This document shows positions 1-16,322 of a stretch of 64,000 bases of DNA, piece by piece. A program made the translations under genes and the position numbers. Position 1 is the stretch's first letter; every line of letters starts with the position of its first letter. The stretch lies in contig CM040102.1 of the NCBI GenBank assembly GCA_022496805.1, positions 5,815,001 through 5,879,000 on the forward strand, read 5' to 3'. The notes below the pieces were generated by a model. That model did not search any database. It saw only the letters and a program-made list of their open reading frames with translations, and was not told where the DNA came from. Source of the DNA: Pohlia nutans (lineage: Eukaryota; Streptophyta; Bryopsida; Bryales; Mniaceae).

Positions 1-906
1 GCGATGTTGTTTCTATTCACTTCCAAAATCATAATTAGATTGCTATGTTTGGTAGCAATGACAAAGGAGTAGCTATAGCAACATTAAAGTTCCTAAACAT
101 AGTTTAGTAAGTTGAAACATTGCTTGAGTTACGTCCCAACGTTGCTAGCAAAGCCCGTTGTACTTTCACATTATTGGACATAAACTCAATGCTTGAATCT
201 TGCTCAATCATGAAGTTTAACCCTTGAAGGCGCTGTCGTCCATATACTGGACGACGAACAGATTCAACCTGTTCGGATCTCATCTAGATTTGAGAATCTT
301 CATCCACCAAAATTAATCTTGGTTCTTGTGCAAGATCACTATTCTTTGAACGGTTTGGATCTTCAAAATAGGTTATTATTATTTTGTTAAAATAGCACAA
401 TCGATTTATGTCAAGTTTCATTCTTAGTTCAAAAAGTGAGACCTCAAACATGATTTTTCAAAATAGTTGGAATCAAATAATGGAAACCATACCATCTCGT
501 AGGGCATGTTATTCCAATTTCATCACAATTTTTTGAAATTTTTTTGTGTTGATTTGGGATTTTTAATTGAATTTCAAAAGAAAACCTTTCAAAATTAAAT
601 AAAAACTTTTAATAAAAAATATAATGCATCCAACTGTACAGATGTGATCTTTACATTGACATTTACAAGTTTTCTTTGTACATCTACTCCATTTTAGGGT
701 TTTATCAAACATTTTATAGTGCATCTTTGAAAACAGAGTTGAATTGGGACCTTAAAGGGTTAAAAACAAAACGCCCTATTACAAATGAAGGACAATATTA
801 AGTATCCACCAACCAATGAAAAAAAAGGATAGAATCATCCATACATATAAGCTCATCGATACAATCATCTATTATAAGGCACTTTCATCAAATAGTGGCA
901 ATTTAA
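1..906. other. No confident gene; left edge of window
   Basis: AT-rich DNA with no recognised gene. It should be either the last intron or the 3' flank of the Rab23-like gene, whose remaining exons were looked for here and not found. A minus-strand open frame of 59 codons (283 down to 104) starts MRSEQVESVRRP and matches nothing I recognise. A short palindrome with 7-base arms lies near 235-255. Confidence 0.4.
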
Positions 907-1374
907 GGCCCTCTTTACACTACAGGCGAGAAGCTATGGAGAAAACCTCACAAGGGCCCCCATGGCTCATTCTTGAGAAGCCAACCTATGAACTTGACGG
1001 TCTTTGAATATAGTGTAAAGTGAGAAGGGGCTACAAAATAAAAAATACTGGTTTTAAAAAGTAAAGTTCTTACATATTTCTTAAAAAATAAAAAATGATT
1101 GGTTGTGAGAATTTTGGCTTGATGGTCCCCCTTGATTTTGCGTTAGACCCACCTTTTGAGGTGGGCTTGACGGAAAATCCGGGGGCCTTCAAAAATGTTT
1201 ATTTTTCTTGCCACGAAGGACAAAAGTGTTGTCCATGTCATTTTCTCCTCCTTTTGTCCTTTGGACTAAAAATTTCGGGTGTAAAGTGATATTCTTTGGT
1301 CTTCTCAATTTTTAGGCCTCCCATTGGTTGAATTTCTCTCTTCACGGCTTCTCGCCTCTAGTGTAAAGAGGCCC
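907..1374. mobile_element. Miniature inverted-repeat element, GGCCTCTTTACACTA family, uninterrupted copy
   Basis: The ends are inverted repeats: CCTCTTTACACTA on the left and TAGTGTAAAGAGG on the right, followed inwards by GCGAGAAGC-type sequence. A second copy of the same family lies at 31926-33843 and is split by two insertions. This copy is continuous across both of those sites, so it serves as the empty-site reference. It lies downstream of exon 4 of the Rab23-like gene, probably in its next intron. The superfamily is uncertain; the ends resemble Harbinger-type elements. Confidence 0.75.
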
Positions 1375-1511
1375 TACGTATGTTTTTTGAGAAGACTTCA
1401 TCCACTATTTTGCCCATTTTTTTTTGCTACTCCCCAAATTAGGTAAGATTCTGGCAAAGATTCACTAATATTTTTCTGGCTGGTTGCCAAAATGAGGTCC
1501 AATGAGCTGAC

Positions 1512-5087
<3,576 letters not shown>

Positions 5088-5358
5088 TGAAAAGTCCACC
5101 CGGAATATTAAAACAGTGAGAACATTGGCAATTAGCATCACCGCTTTATATCTTGCACATGCTCACATGCTCAGTGACAAAACGTACCCGCAGCTAAGTT
5201 AAGTGAGCCAAAACAATAATAATGTATGGAGCCTGAACTGCTCCAAGTCAATTCCACTTTTTGTAAATTTCCAAGAAATTTTTGTTTCCTGTTTCTTTTG
5301 TGAACAGGATGAAAGATTTATTTCAACGTGAAGCATCACACAAAAAAACACGGCTAGA

Positions 5359-5447
5359 ATGTAGTATCGGGAACCTCCCGTGTATTATCACGTGTAGAAT
5401 GTAGCCAGGGGGTTACGTTTGCCGAGGTGAGGTTCCCGATACTACAT
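5359..5447. mobile_element. About 90-bp foldback element
   Basis: ATGTAGTATCGGGAACCT at the left is the inverse of AGGTTCCCGATACTACAT at the right. A second copy lies at 52541-52628. It is too small to code. Confidence 0.6.
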
Positions 5448-5487
5448 GTGACCCAAAAACACCATTCCAAGAGATGACCACTTGAGA

Positions 5488-5737
5488 TTAACCCTTAAAG
5501 GTCTAGAGAGCCCTTTCTGACCAGTATTATACAGTAGTATTTCATTGTATTTAGCATGGTTCCACACCTCCTATGGGTTTAAGATCAAAAGTGAAGTTAA
5601 AATTCACGTTGACATGGATTTAATGAGCTATTGGGGACCGTCTCAAATTGGAACTTTTTACTTACAAAATATATTACAAAATATATGTCAGCGTATGTCA
5701 GCGTATCTACTATCCCTATGGGACCTTTAAGGGTTAA
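5488..5737. mobile_element. piggyBac-like TTAA-flanked miniature element
   Basis: TTAA at both ends; the inner ends are CCCTTAAAGGTC and GACCTTTAAGGG. The interior resembles 42056-42288 and 51867-52327, sharing the 'cacacctnnnatgggttt' block and the right-hand 'tatccc.atggga' block. Confidence 0.75.
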
Positions 5738-6212
5738 GAATCAAATGCCTACCATCTCTTACAATATTGGAATGAATGGGTCAGAGATCACGAGGAGCGT
5801 CCCAACGATCTCGCAATAATTGCAATCCTTCAAAGAAAATTTCCAAGACAATTCATGTATTGGAATTCAATGCAAAATTAGGGCTTGGGAGATTGCAGGG
5901 GAAATTCTTTGTAATCCAAGTCTCAGTAGAATTTTCCATAATCATCAATAATTTGTTTTTTCTAAACTGCATTACACAAGGCAATCCATTTCTTCTCAGG
6001 ACTCTCTAGGTAAACCACCTTGCAGTTCATACCCAAACAGCCCTCGATGAAATGGATTGCCTCATACATAATCTCTAAGACACCCATTCCAGTAGTATAA
6101 TTATAGCTAACCTTGAAAAAAAAACCCACAAGTCAGATCTTTATTTCCTATGGAATCCCTAAGCCTCTTCTTACTCTGACCCAAGTACGACTTTGTGAAA
6201 AAATCCATCCTT

Positions 6213-6405
6213 CACTAGTAGCAAACCTGTCGTTTTTCATTCCTCATTTCGTGGGAATAGTGAATAGTTTCGGAATATTATACTTACATTTCTGTCTTCT
6301 TGTGATCAAAACTACTCATCAGCACTAACACAACCCATGTGCCTGGCGCAATTTCATTTCTTTTTCATTTATAGTAAGTGAAAAACGACACATTTCCTTC
6401 TAGTG
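6213..6405. mobile_element. CACTA-like miniature element
   Basis: Starts CACTAGTAGCAAACCTGTCG and ends CACATTTCCTTCTAGTG, with a CTT duplication on both sides (6210-6212 and 6406-6408). Confidence 0.8.
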
Positions 6406-6708
6406 CTTACACAATTTACGACACTACGACACTGGACCACATAAATCTTCTTGAATTTTTTACTTGTGCAAATTAGTCCTAAACCTAATAATTTTATGTC
6501 CAAAAGTGAATCAACCAGCAGGCACTCATCTTCCATGACAGATAGGTTCTCACTTTCAAAATCTTCCTCCTGCATTGTTAACATCTTGATGATCAATCCA
6601 CAGGAACCTCGGTCCTGATTCAGCACATGCTACTGTTGATCTTTGAAGCTAATTAAGCCACAGTCACTAGCATATACTTTGTGAAATTGCAAAGCCAGAT
6701 TATTATTA

Positions 6709-6947
6709 TTAACCCCTAAAGGACCGAGGATTCATAGGTTTAAAATAACAAATTCAATTGATCATATTGTGAAAACTATAATCCAGATGGGACCAAATTT
6801 TATATCACCAGAATCACTGAAAAACATTACATGTGCTGGTCAAAAAATTAATACACTTGAACAAAAGAAAATCCACATATGACCTACTCAAAACTGCTAA
6901 AAAAAAAATGAGGTCCAATTTGGGCTTCTTGGTCCTTTAGGGGTTAA
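6709..6947. mobile_element. piggyBac-like TTAA-flanked element, GGACC family
   Basis: TTAA-CCCCTAAAGGACC at the left and GGTCCTTTAGGGG-TTAA at the right. The interior phrase 'gaccaaattttatatcac' recurs at 14196-14433, 47104-47303 and, as a fragment, at 45889-46005. A degenerate relative without clear TTAA ends spans about 7154-7310. Confidence 0.85.
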
Positions 6948-7310
6948 TGTTGTTCAAGTTTCTTGTACAGTGCAGGATTCAAGAAATTTTTATTACAAAA
7001 ACCTCAAGCTTGTTAGTAGGAGATGAGTTGGTTACTTAGTGTAATACCCTCCTTTGTTTCTTTCAGGGTTTCTTGTGACAGTTATTATTGACGCTCCATT
7101 TAGGGTTTGGAGGCCGCACGGTGTTTCTATCAAGAACTCGGCCCTGTTTCTATTTACACCTAAAGGACCAATTGGGCTTCATGTCTTTTTTTAGCAGTTT
7201 TGAGTAGATCATATGTGAGCTTCATTTTGTTGAGGTTTATTTATTTTTTCACATGAACGATTGAAATTTGTCAATTAAAACCATGAATCTTGGTCTTTAG
7301 GGATTATGAA

Positions 7311-8154
7311 ATACTAGTGGGACCCGTTCTATTGAGCACATTGACTTTATAACACTTGAGCTTGGGTCTCCTCGACGGATTATAGCGCGGAACGATTGAG
7401 TGAGACAAATTGAATTGTATTGTATTATAGATAGTAGCTTTTGATTGTTGTTTATTTAGGATGATGAATTGTGATGGAATTCACTCAATAGTTTGATTTT
7501 TCTTTCTAACTCTTCAATACAAATGTTAACCATTCACACAAGTTTCATTTTAATTTTTTATTCTAAATGTCAATTAACCCTATATGACCCTTTTGACCTT
7601 TCCATTTTTGTTTTTGTTTACTAGATTTGCACATTTAATATGTAAATTTAAGTGAAAGGTTACATGAAAGGTCAAGTACGAAGTAAAATGTTTCAAGTGT
7701 TGAAAAGCAAAAAAGAACCATATTACCGAAAAAATTAAAAAATTAAAAAATAATTCTCTAAGCGCGACGAATGTTTTTTGAAAAATTGGATAGTTGAAAC
7801 TTTGAGGAAGTGTTTCTCCTTCATCAGTGTTGAAATTCAATGAAGTTTTTTGGATTGGATTTCAAATTTTGTTTGGACCTCCCTTTGCAATAGGACCACA
7901 ATCAATTACAATTAAAAACTAAGTTTACATGGAAATGACACAGTAATCTCAAAATTCATGGAATACAAATGGCATTCCTTCATTACTTTAAAAAGTGAAT
8001 TTAACTGAAGATTTTCTTTCAATCCAAATTTTAAAAGGGTGATCCGTTACACTGCTCTATTATGCTATGACCACCAGAAGTCACACTTATCTTCTTCTTC
8101 TTTTTTCTTTTTTAAATTTAATTTTAAATATTAAGTTATTAATCTTTTCGACAC
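7311..8154. other. No gene seen
   Basis: AT-rich sequence with no conserved open frame, no recognised repeat ends and no RNA gene. Confidence 0.5.
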
Positions 8155-8575
8155 CATAACATTCAGTAGTCTTTGAGCCTGCTGCCCTCCTTTGCATGGA
8201 ATGATGTGGAATATCCCACATCATTTCATCCTCCCAACGAAATGATGTGGGATATTCCACATCCCATTAGTAGCTATAGGGGCACGTGGCATTAAGCAAG
8301 AGCAAGCAACCATGGTGCACAGTAATCGAAAGCACAATTCAACAATGTTTTTTCATTGTTTATTTGATTGATTCTCAACTCAATAGTGTTTCATCATTGA
8401 AAGCACAATTCAACAGTATTTTTTCATTGTTTATTTGATTGATTCTCACTCAATAGTGTTTCGTCATTGTTTATTTGATTCAATAGTTCTTTCAATTAAA
8501 AATCACTGGTCACTCTGTATATAAAGGTGGATGAAACTTAAAAGGCAGTCTCTTTGAAGGCTACTGAATGTTATG
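8155..8575. mobile_element. Inverted-repeat element CATAACATTCAGTAG
   Basis: CATAACATTCAGTAGTC at the left is mirrored by GGCTACTGAATGTTATG at the right. Inside are a mirrored GGAATGATGTGGAATATCC block and a tandem repeat (8328-8467). Confidence 0.6.
8328..8467 (+). repeat. Two tandem ~70-bp units
   Basis: 'aagcacaattcaacaatg' begins one unit at about 8328 and a near-identical unit at about 8399. Both run through 'catt gtttatttgattgattctc' and 'caatagtgtttc'. A third partial unit follows. Confidence 0.7.
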
Positions 8576-8865
8576 ACAACTGAAAAGCTTTTCATTTCGA
8601 AAAGTGAACCATGAGAGAGGGCACAGATTTGGATGGCAGGCTGGAAAGCAACCATAAAACTGGTGGAGCAGTACCGTACCCACATTGCAGGTTCGTACAA
8701 AAATAATTATTTTGGGGTTTTAAGAAATTTATCTTACCTCATGGCACGTGTATTGTATGTATTGGTTGTAATTCTCAAAATAGTCTAGTCTAGGTATTAT
8801 CAAAATTATTAAATTATTTTAGATGGGCTTGCCCCATGTGGGTAGAGCATGCAACTTGGAGAGTT

Positions 8866-10646
8866 TAAGGTAGAAGCACCTATAACCAACAATGCCCTAA
8901 AACTAACGTGTAAACAGACCGATAATGGTTAACATACAGAGTTGGGATAGTTTACTTATCTGTTTTGGATGATGACTAACTTTTTGCTTTGAAATTTTTG
9001 TAGAAACTTTATCTTTTAGAATAAAGTTAAGGAATAAATTGCATTGTTTGTGATTTCTATTTTCCTATGAAGAAAAAATAATATTCACCTTATATTCCTA
9101 CCACACGTATATAGATAGAAACTCCGGACCTTCTTTGAGGTTGGCGTGAATAAAGTGTTTATTCGTAATGACAATGACCAAAAGCCCACCGAACTAAAGG
9201 CCATTGCTACAAAACTACTCTCCCCTTACAAGGATAGTCACTTCAGTGACCAATAACCAATAAAGAGTAACCATAAACAGGTGATTGGGTGTATGTCGAG
9301 TATAAATTGAATTTTGGTGTGGTGTAAGATCGCCAAGATTTTTATTTCTTTATTTTCATTTATTTGGCTAGTCTATTTCTTTTATTCCATTGGTAGTGGT
9401 TGTTTATTTTATATTCATCATTTATGAAATAGGATTGATCCAACATAATGTATGGAAATGGTATTTATTGTTTTGGATGTGTACTTAATGGGAGTTTTGG
9501 GTTACTTGAATTTTGTTTGGGGGTGTTTCATTGAAGGGCGTGTGTTGTTTCTCTTACTCCGGCTGTGATGACTATGAGAAGGTCTACTTTCCAGCCTTGT
9601 TGAATGATGACAGTAATTAGTGGTTGGTATTTTTGGATTTTGTCGTCTATTATTTCTCGTGAGAATTTGTCGTTAGTGTATGTGAATTCAATGAACTGTA
9701 TTGTGAGGTTGTTTTCTGGGTTTAGTGGTGGGGCGCTTTGGTAAGGAAGTCCTATAACATATAGTATATCTGGTTTAAATCTAGCGTTGTAGTGACAATT
9801 TCGTCGTCCACATGTTCAAAATAGGAACCAGGGGTACTGTATTTTCTTGTGGATTGTTGTTAAATGTGCGAGAATATAGCATTTTGAATTATTTGTTGAT
9901 AAGATTAGTTTTCTTAATTCCCATACTGCTTTGTCATGTTTTTTAACTCTAAAGGCATATCTGTCTTTTACAAGCTTGCAAATTTCTCTATCAATAGATC
10001 TAATAACTATGTAAATGCAACTAGATCTATAGCAATGATGTTCTCTTTAAGTGATTTTCTTGTGATACTTTAGATCTAATTGCAAGCTAGCCTCTGCTCT
10101 TAAAACAATCAAATATGCATAGTTATGAATATTAATTAGATACTACTTTCATTGCCTTCACCATGGAATTGGTGTTGTGACTTCACACCTATGTTCTAAA
10201 ATGCACCTAATCTAGCGTATGCAATGATAGATCTAGATTATGGGCTCCTAGAATCACAATCACGCTCTCTTTCTAGGTAAAATGTCTACATTCTAAATTT
10301 AGGCATTCAGCAAGTGGATTAATGAGAGTCGCCATCACGCTCGCTTCTCCAAAGTCCACTACTTTCTACACATTAGTTGCAAATAGATTTAGATTTGAAA
10401 CGCCATAGCCAAAGTACAGATCCAATACCTTAGAGCACAACGCTTTCTACACATTAGTTGCAAATAGATTTAGATTTGAAACGCCATAGCCAAAGTACAA
10501 ATCCAATACCTTACATCACAACTTTTTCATCACCAAACGCGAAGCTCTCAAAAAATCATCTTTTTTCATTAATCGACAATGAAAAGGGATATTACCACAC
10601 ATAGACTAGAAAGCTTAAGTTATTGGTTATGGGTGCTTCTACCTTA
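8866..10646. mobile_element. 1.8-kb non-coding element with inverted ends
   Basis: TAAGGTAGAAGCACC at 8866 is the exact inverse of GGTGCTTCTACCTTA ending at 10646, and the match extends inwards through 'ataaccaa'. No open reading frame of useful length lies inside. It includes the tandem duplication at 10363-10520. Confidence 0.5.
10363..10520 (+). repeat. Direct 81-bp tandem duplication
   Basis: The block beginning 'tttctacacattagttgc' at 10363 is repeated almost base for base from 10444. The two copies differ at only a few positions. Confidence 0.8.
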
Positions 10647-11496
10647 GTGTCAAAGGATGAAAAAAACCTACACTCATTTGTCCCTTAGAAAATCAACATC
10701 TAACAGATGAAGGATGAATATTTTTGAGAGCATAATAATGGAATTATATATGATGAACTTGATAATGAATGAAGTTCATTCAAGCATGTTAGGATTAAAT
10801 GGTCGAATTACCTTAGTTAATTGATGCTTCATGATTTTTGTACAAGGTTCTAAAGCAATACATGTCAAGATGGGAAGAAGAAAAAAAAGTCTTGTAAAAT
10901 GAAAATTCTTTGTGCAAGATCTAATCAAGCCAAAATTCATTTTGTCTCAAAGGTTGCAAATCTACATTTTCTTTCCTTCGCTCTTGTAGGGATTAACGCC
11001 CAACCTGTTAAAAAATCAAGACCAAAAAACTAGCATTTGCATGACATTTCTCATATTTGTTGAATGACTTTCATTCATTATTGACACTTCATGTGCACAG
11101 TGACACATTGTGCTTTCAAAATTAAACTCGTTTTTAGAACCCCCAAAATTGACCGAAAAAAAATTTATGTGACATTCTTGGTACATTCCCATTTGGGAAA
11201 AAAAGGACATGAATCATTAGGGTTCTTCCACAGGGTGACTGGCTTCCTGTAAAAATACAACCAATTGATAATATTAGCCCAAGGGCCCTACATGCCTAAC
11301 TGAGATGAAAAATAAATTAAATAAATTTAACACTAGCGTGAATGAAGAGTAGTTCTACTAATTAAGTCACATGGACGTAAATAGGGAGTACTATCTCCTT
11401 TTGGAGGTAGACTCTGCGACACGGACTCATAACTCAATACTACCCAAGGAATTAAAGTAATTTCAAACAATTTCAAATCCTACTAACCTCAATAAA
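10647..11496. other. 3' flank of the nucleobase transporter gene
   Basis: AT-rich sequence with no gene recognised, lying downstream of the transporter's stop codon. The 3' untranslated region should be here. No single polyadenylation signal stands out. Confidence 0.4.
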
Positions 11497-11624
11497 TTAT
11501 TGACTTTTGTCGTATGGCAAAACGAGATTAAGGAACATAGCTACAAAGGCACCAGCGGTATAACCATTTGATGCAATGAGAATGATTGAATCGCGAAACG
11601 CTGCACAAAAACATCAAAAGGGGT

Positions 11625-11817
11625 CATTAGAAGGAAATGTGTCGTTATTCACTTACTAGAAATGAAAAAGAAATGAAATAGCGCCAGGCACAAGGGCTAC
11701 GTTAGTGTTGATAAGTAGTTTTGATCACAAGAAGACAAAAACGTAAGTATAATGTTCCGGTACTATTCACTGTTCCCACAAAATGAGGAATGAAAATTGA
11801 CATATTTGCTACTAGTT
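11625..11817. mobile_element. CACTA-like miniature element in the last transporter intron
   Basis: The left end reads ATTAGAAGGAAATGTGTCG and the right end CATATTTGCTACTAGT. It shares the interior of the 1647, 6213 and 52667 copies ('gatcacaagaagacaaaaacg', 'cactgttcccacaaa'). The termini are slightly mutated. Confidence 0.7.
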
Positions 11818-11894
11818 GGTCAGCTTTTGAAACCAATTGGATAGAACCTAAGAATGAAAATAATTTAATTGACTACATAACATTCAAGACCATC

Positions 11895-12705
11895 TTAACC
11901 CTTTAGTGCCCAGGGTACTGTAGCTCAGAGCCCTGGATTTCAGTAGATTTTTCCCCTGTGGTTGAGACTACCAAAAATAGAATGGGTTAAATTAGAAAGT
12001 AACCGTACAATTCTATTCTCAACTCGAGTGCACACATTTTATTAAAATTTGAGAATCATCCGATGGTGGGATTGGAAGATTATAGTATGTATTTGAACTG
12101 TATAATGCACGCTCAAAAACGAGATTTTGGGGGGTGTGTGACTTCAAAGTTAAATAGAATTTGAGGTAAATTTTCAAAAATGAAAATAAAGAACTTCAGC
12201 TATGCCCTATGTCAAGACCTCTCCGTTGCAATCTTTCATATCAAAAATAGACTCACACATAATTATTGTGAGATTTATAAGTGAAAGTGACTTATCAATG
12301 TACGGTTTAGGACAAAATTTTATACGTTGAAAATTGACAAGAGTGGGTACATTAGTCAAGATCGGATTACACACACTAATGGAAGATGAAGAAGAGAACA
12401 CAATTCAAAAAAATAAAACAAGATAACAAACTTCCAAACACAAGAAATACTACATAATACATATGTTGTATTTGTAAGTATTTACTGTATTTTCAAGTAT
12501 TTGCAGTATTTTTGCGTTCTGTTGATAGGTATTTTAATAGTTGTACAATTCCAAATTGAAAATTTCTTTTTCTGGAAGGTGCGTAATGTATGTGGGCAAA
12601 TCTGAACTTCAAAACTGAAGTTCCAATTCTTCACGGATTCTCTGCTATTTGCATTTCGGACGTTGTAGTGACCATAATGTGGTCAGCTGGGCACTAAAGG
12701 GTTAA
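11895..12705. mobile_element. piggyBac-like TTAA-flanked element, 811 bp, twin A
   Basis: TTAA-CCCTTTAGTGCCCAGG at the left and CTGGGCACTAAAGGG-TTAA at the right. A near-identical element of exactly the same length lies at 38763-39573. The minus-strand open frame of about 64 codons inside (12401-12207) is shared by both copies but has no recognisable product. Confidence 0.85.
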
Positions 12706-12830
12706 CAGAAAGAAATCATAATGGAAGACATGAAGAGAATGCTGCAACAATTTATAAAATGAACAAGAACTTCATAACATTAATTCTTTAACAATACAAT
12801 TGGGTCTGCCTTTGAAATCCTTTGAAATCT

Positions 12831-13393
12831 TTAACCCCTAAAGAACCATGGGTTTTCCTTGTTTTTGAGCATCACTTTCACCTCTTTCTATTCATTTTCT
12901 TGTGAATATTTTTTTTGTAATAGAAAATACTAAATGAAATCTTCAAATAAAATTTAAAAATTATTTTGACCAATTTAACAATTTTTCCTATGTCTTCAAA
13001 GACGGTCAAAAAAATATTAAAAAAAGATTGCAATTACATCCTTTCACTTCAAACGTTATAATCTTCCAATCTCTACAGTCAAATTCTATGAAAATCTTAT
13101 CATGCACTCTCTTGGTAATCTGAAACAAGATCCTACGGTTAAAGTTGAAAATTATAATTTTGAGGTTTATTTTGAGCCCTGCTCACACTGTTCACTCCCC
13201 CAAAAAAAACCCTTTTGCTCCATAACTTCTAATTAAAAGGTTGGAATCCAAAAAAACTAGATCCCCATTTTTGTATTGATATACCAAATTCACACAATTT
13301 GTTTCAAAAAATAAGAATAAAAATTGACACCGTGGGAACCTACCCAAACATTGTAATGTCATGGTTAGGACACTTGGTCCTTTAGGGATCTAA
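12831..13393. mobile_element. piggyBac-like element, GGACC family, right end decayed
   Basis: TTAA-CCCCTAAAGAACC at the left; GGTCCTTTAGGGATCTAA at the right, where the closing TTAA is mutated. No coding capacity. Confidence 0.65.
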
Positions 13394-13512
13394 TGAGATG
13401 GATCTATATTTCTTTTAGTTTATGCGATGGAGTTAAGAGATAGATCTATGTTTCTATATGATGGAGCTATAAAATGGATCTATATTTCTTTGTATTTCTA
13501 CATGTGATGGAA

Positions 13513-13833
13513 TTAACCCCTAAACGTCCCAGCATCCAAAAACTAAATCACAACCAGATTCAAGGCCTTGTAACTTTCTTGTACAATTTTGGATGACTTT
13601 CATTCAAGTCACCTTTGCAAGCCTATTAGATTCTTCACCAATTAAAGTAAATCTCTTGAGATGGGAAGATGTTGATAATATTGGAGATGCCTCCAAATGC
13701 AAGATGTCAAATTTGTTGGATAGATTTTATACTTGCAATGGTCCTCTCATGTACACCATGTGAGCCATGCTAATATCTATTTTGGAGGTTAGCATCTACT
13801 TGTGTTCAAAGGCTTGGTACGTTTAGGGGTTAA
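13513..13833. mobile_element. piggyBac-like TTAA-flanked element
   Basis: TTAA-CCCCTAAACGTCC at the left and GTACGTTTAGGGG-TTAA at the right. It lies in the last intron of the transporter gene. Confidence 0.8.
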
Positions 13834-14195
13834 GGTAGCAACATCTAAAATGGAGAACGACCCATTCTGGCTAGCCACTTTTGAGCCAAAAATGAACCTT
13901 GATAAGTTTGAAAGCTGCCGGAAACTTCCCACTTGTTGCTTCACAATTGGTTTAGTTCAATGTTGCTTCACAGTTGGTTCTTTGTTTCTTTTGGATAAGT
14001 TTACAACTTAGAATAGGTGTCTACAACACCCTTGCTTCAAAAATTCGTGTAAAATTGCTCACGCTTCCAAAAATTTAATTCCAAGGCCCAACACTTCCTC
14101 CTAGATTTGCTAAGACATTCATGATTTCATTCCATGTTGCTTGCACTCCCAAGGTACCACAATCTCTTATATTGTCATGAATAGATGTCTCTTCC

Positions 14196-14433
14196 TTAAC
14201 CCCTAAAGGACCATAAGACCACCACGTGGCTCCTGTTTTTTCAGTGATTTTGAGTAGGTTTTATGTAGATTCTTTTTTGTTATTTTTATTTTTAATTTTG
14301 ATTCAACATATGAAAAATTCTTCACTAATTCTAGTGATATAAAATTTGGTCCCATTCAAATTATAATTTCCACAATAAGATTGTTTAAACTTGTCATTTT
14401 AAAACTATGAATCCTTGGTCCTTTTGGTGTTAA
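14196..14433. mobile_element. piggyBac-like TTAA-flanked element, GGACC family
   Basis: TTAA-CCCCTAAAGGACCA at the left and TGGTCCTTTTGGTG-TTAA at the right. It lies about 20 bases downstream of transporter exon 10, in the intron. Confidence 0.8.
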
Positions 14434-14934
14434 GAGAAGGTGAAGTGACTGACCTCGGTAAGCAGGGCTCCAACTGGGGTTGATGGGCCAGAAGTTGCCT
14501 TGATTGGGATACAAGGCTTGACCAGAAATGTTGACCCAGGCAGGGATGAGATCCACCCCTAAGCCCATGCCGATCGACATGATGGCAATAAACCGGTTTC
14601 TTCGCCGTGTCAAGCCGTCTTGCATGTGCACAACATGCATACCAGCAACCAGGACACTGGCAAACAGAAACGTGGTCATGGCACCAAACACACACGTTGG
14701 GATGACCAAGATCACCGCGGCAAACTTGGCCACCACACCGAAGACGAGCAGCCACGCACAGCACGCCACTCCCCCTCGCCGCGCCGCGCACCGTGACAGC
14801 GCCAGACGCCGTTGTTCTGGGAGTATGTTGTCACCGGCATGGATGTCGCTAAGGCTCCCAAGAACGAGTTCAAGCCTTCTACCAGTGTCAAGCCCTGAAT
14901 CCGTTTCTCAAATTCCGGCCCTGTTCTCACCAAT

Positions 14935-15267
14935 AGGGGTTGTCACACATCCTCTGAGAATGAAACTTCTTTGAAGAATGAGAGAAAAGAGGAACAAATA
15001 GGACACATTCTCCATGAAGAAAGTGTGACACTCCTTTTGTCATATGTGGAGAATGAGAATGAAGAATAGAGGTTGTTAATTGGTCACACATCCTCCAAAC
15101 TTGAGCCATTCTCCATTATCCATTCATCATGCCCATTCTTCACCCATGGAGGAGAAGAATGAAATTTCTCAATCTTCAGAGAATGGACCCTCATCATTTA
15201 AGGAGAGCATGCCACGTCCCCATTCTCTGAAGATTGAGAATGGGTTGGAGGATGTGTGACAACCCCT
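14935..15267. mobile_element. Inverted-repeat element AGGGGTTGTCACACATCC
   Basis: AGGGGTTGTCACACATCCTC at the left is mirrored by GAGGATGTGTGACAACCCCT at the right, with AAT on both sides (14932-14934, 15268-15270). The interior carries repeated GAGAATGA / TTCTCATTC blocks. It lies in the intron between transporter exons 9 and 10, 15 bases from the exon 10 splice acceptor. Confidence 0.75.
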
Positions 15268-16322
15268 AATTCCATCAAGCTTAGATTCCATGAGCCCTGC
15301 TTACCAAGGTCAATGACTTCCCCTTCTCATAGCTTCATGCCCTACTAGAAAAATCTTATTTGCACACAACAGTATATTTTTTGGACTCCTGAGGTCGAAA
15401 CACCTAAAATTGTCATTTTAAGCAATTTAGCATAGTTGGAAGGAATAGAATGTTTTTGTTGTTTTCAATTGGAAATGACGATTTCAAAAAAAAAAAAAAA
15501 AAAAGTAGAATTTTTGGACAAGTTATCTAATTGTTATGAATTTTCAAAGTTAAAGTTGTCAGTGCAACCAACAGTTAGAAATCCAAATTGCATTTAACGA
15601 AAATGAAGTATGGGAATGGTTTCAATGCACTTCATGGAGACGATTTTAAAACATATTGAGGCTTGGAAACAAGCAACTCATAACATTCAGTAGCCTTCAC
15701 TAGCTCTGCCTTGCCATAGCTTGAGGAGAATGTTCACCCATGTACAGTACCACATGAAAGAAAGGGTGGAGTGATCCCCAAAGGGCTTAAGAACCTTACG
15801 AAGGTCCATGAAATTTTTTAAAATACTCAGAATTATACTCGAAAGAAAGTATGAGACATGGGTGAAGATCAGTTTCATTTACGTACCATGAGACTCCAGA
15901 TGACTGAGTTCAGCGGTGGCAGTCACATCTCCGATGCACTACATGGTAATGACCATGAAAACGAAAAGGATGGGCAGAATTGCAGGAGCGTAGAAGCCCA
16001 AGGGGAAAGTATGAGTCCACAAGAATGTCACCCACTTGGCTTCTTTAATCAGCGTTCCCGTCACATATCTGCTTGTCATTCAAACAAGACCCCTGAGTTA
16101 TAATATTATAATAATCCACATACTGTAACTCCGAGATCAAATCCTTCTTATTAAAAGGCTTCAGAAAGATCACCGGCTTGCCTTTGAGTTTGACACACAC
16201 CGCTGCTGCAGTCCGTGTACCGAGCAATGGCCGCCACACCCATGCCCACAAGCAGCCCTATCAACACCTGGCATATACAAAAATGTTCAACCCCATGTCG
16301 TCAATGACAATAATGATAATGG

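Noticed and set aside
12207..12401. 64-codon minus-strand frame also present at 39075-39311
   Set aside because: It recurs only because both lie in the same 811-bp transposon family; it shows no domain and is short.
14528..14974. 148-codon plus-strand open frame
   Set aside because: Antisense shadow of transporter exon 10, whose minus-strand translation matches the NAT family.
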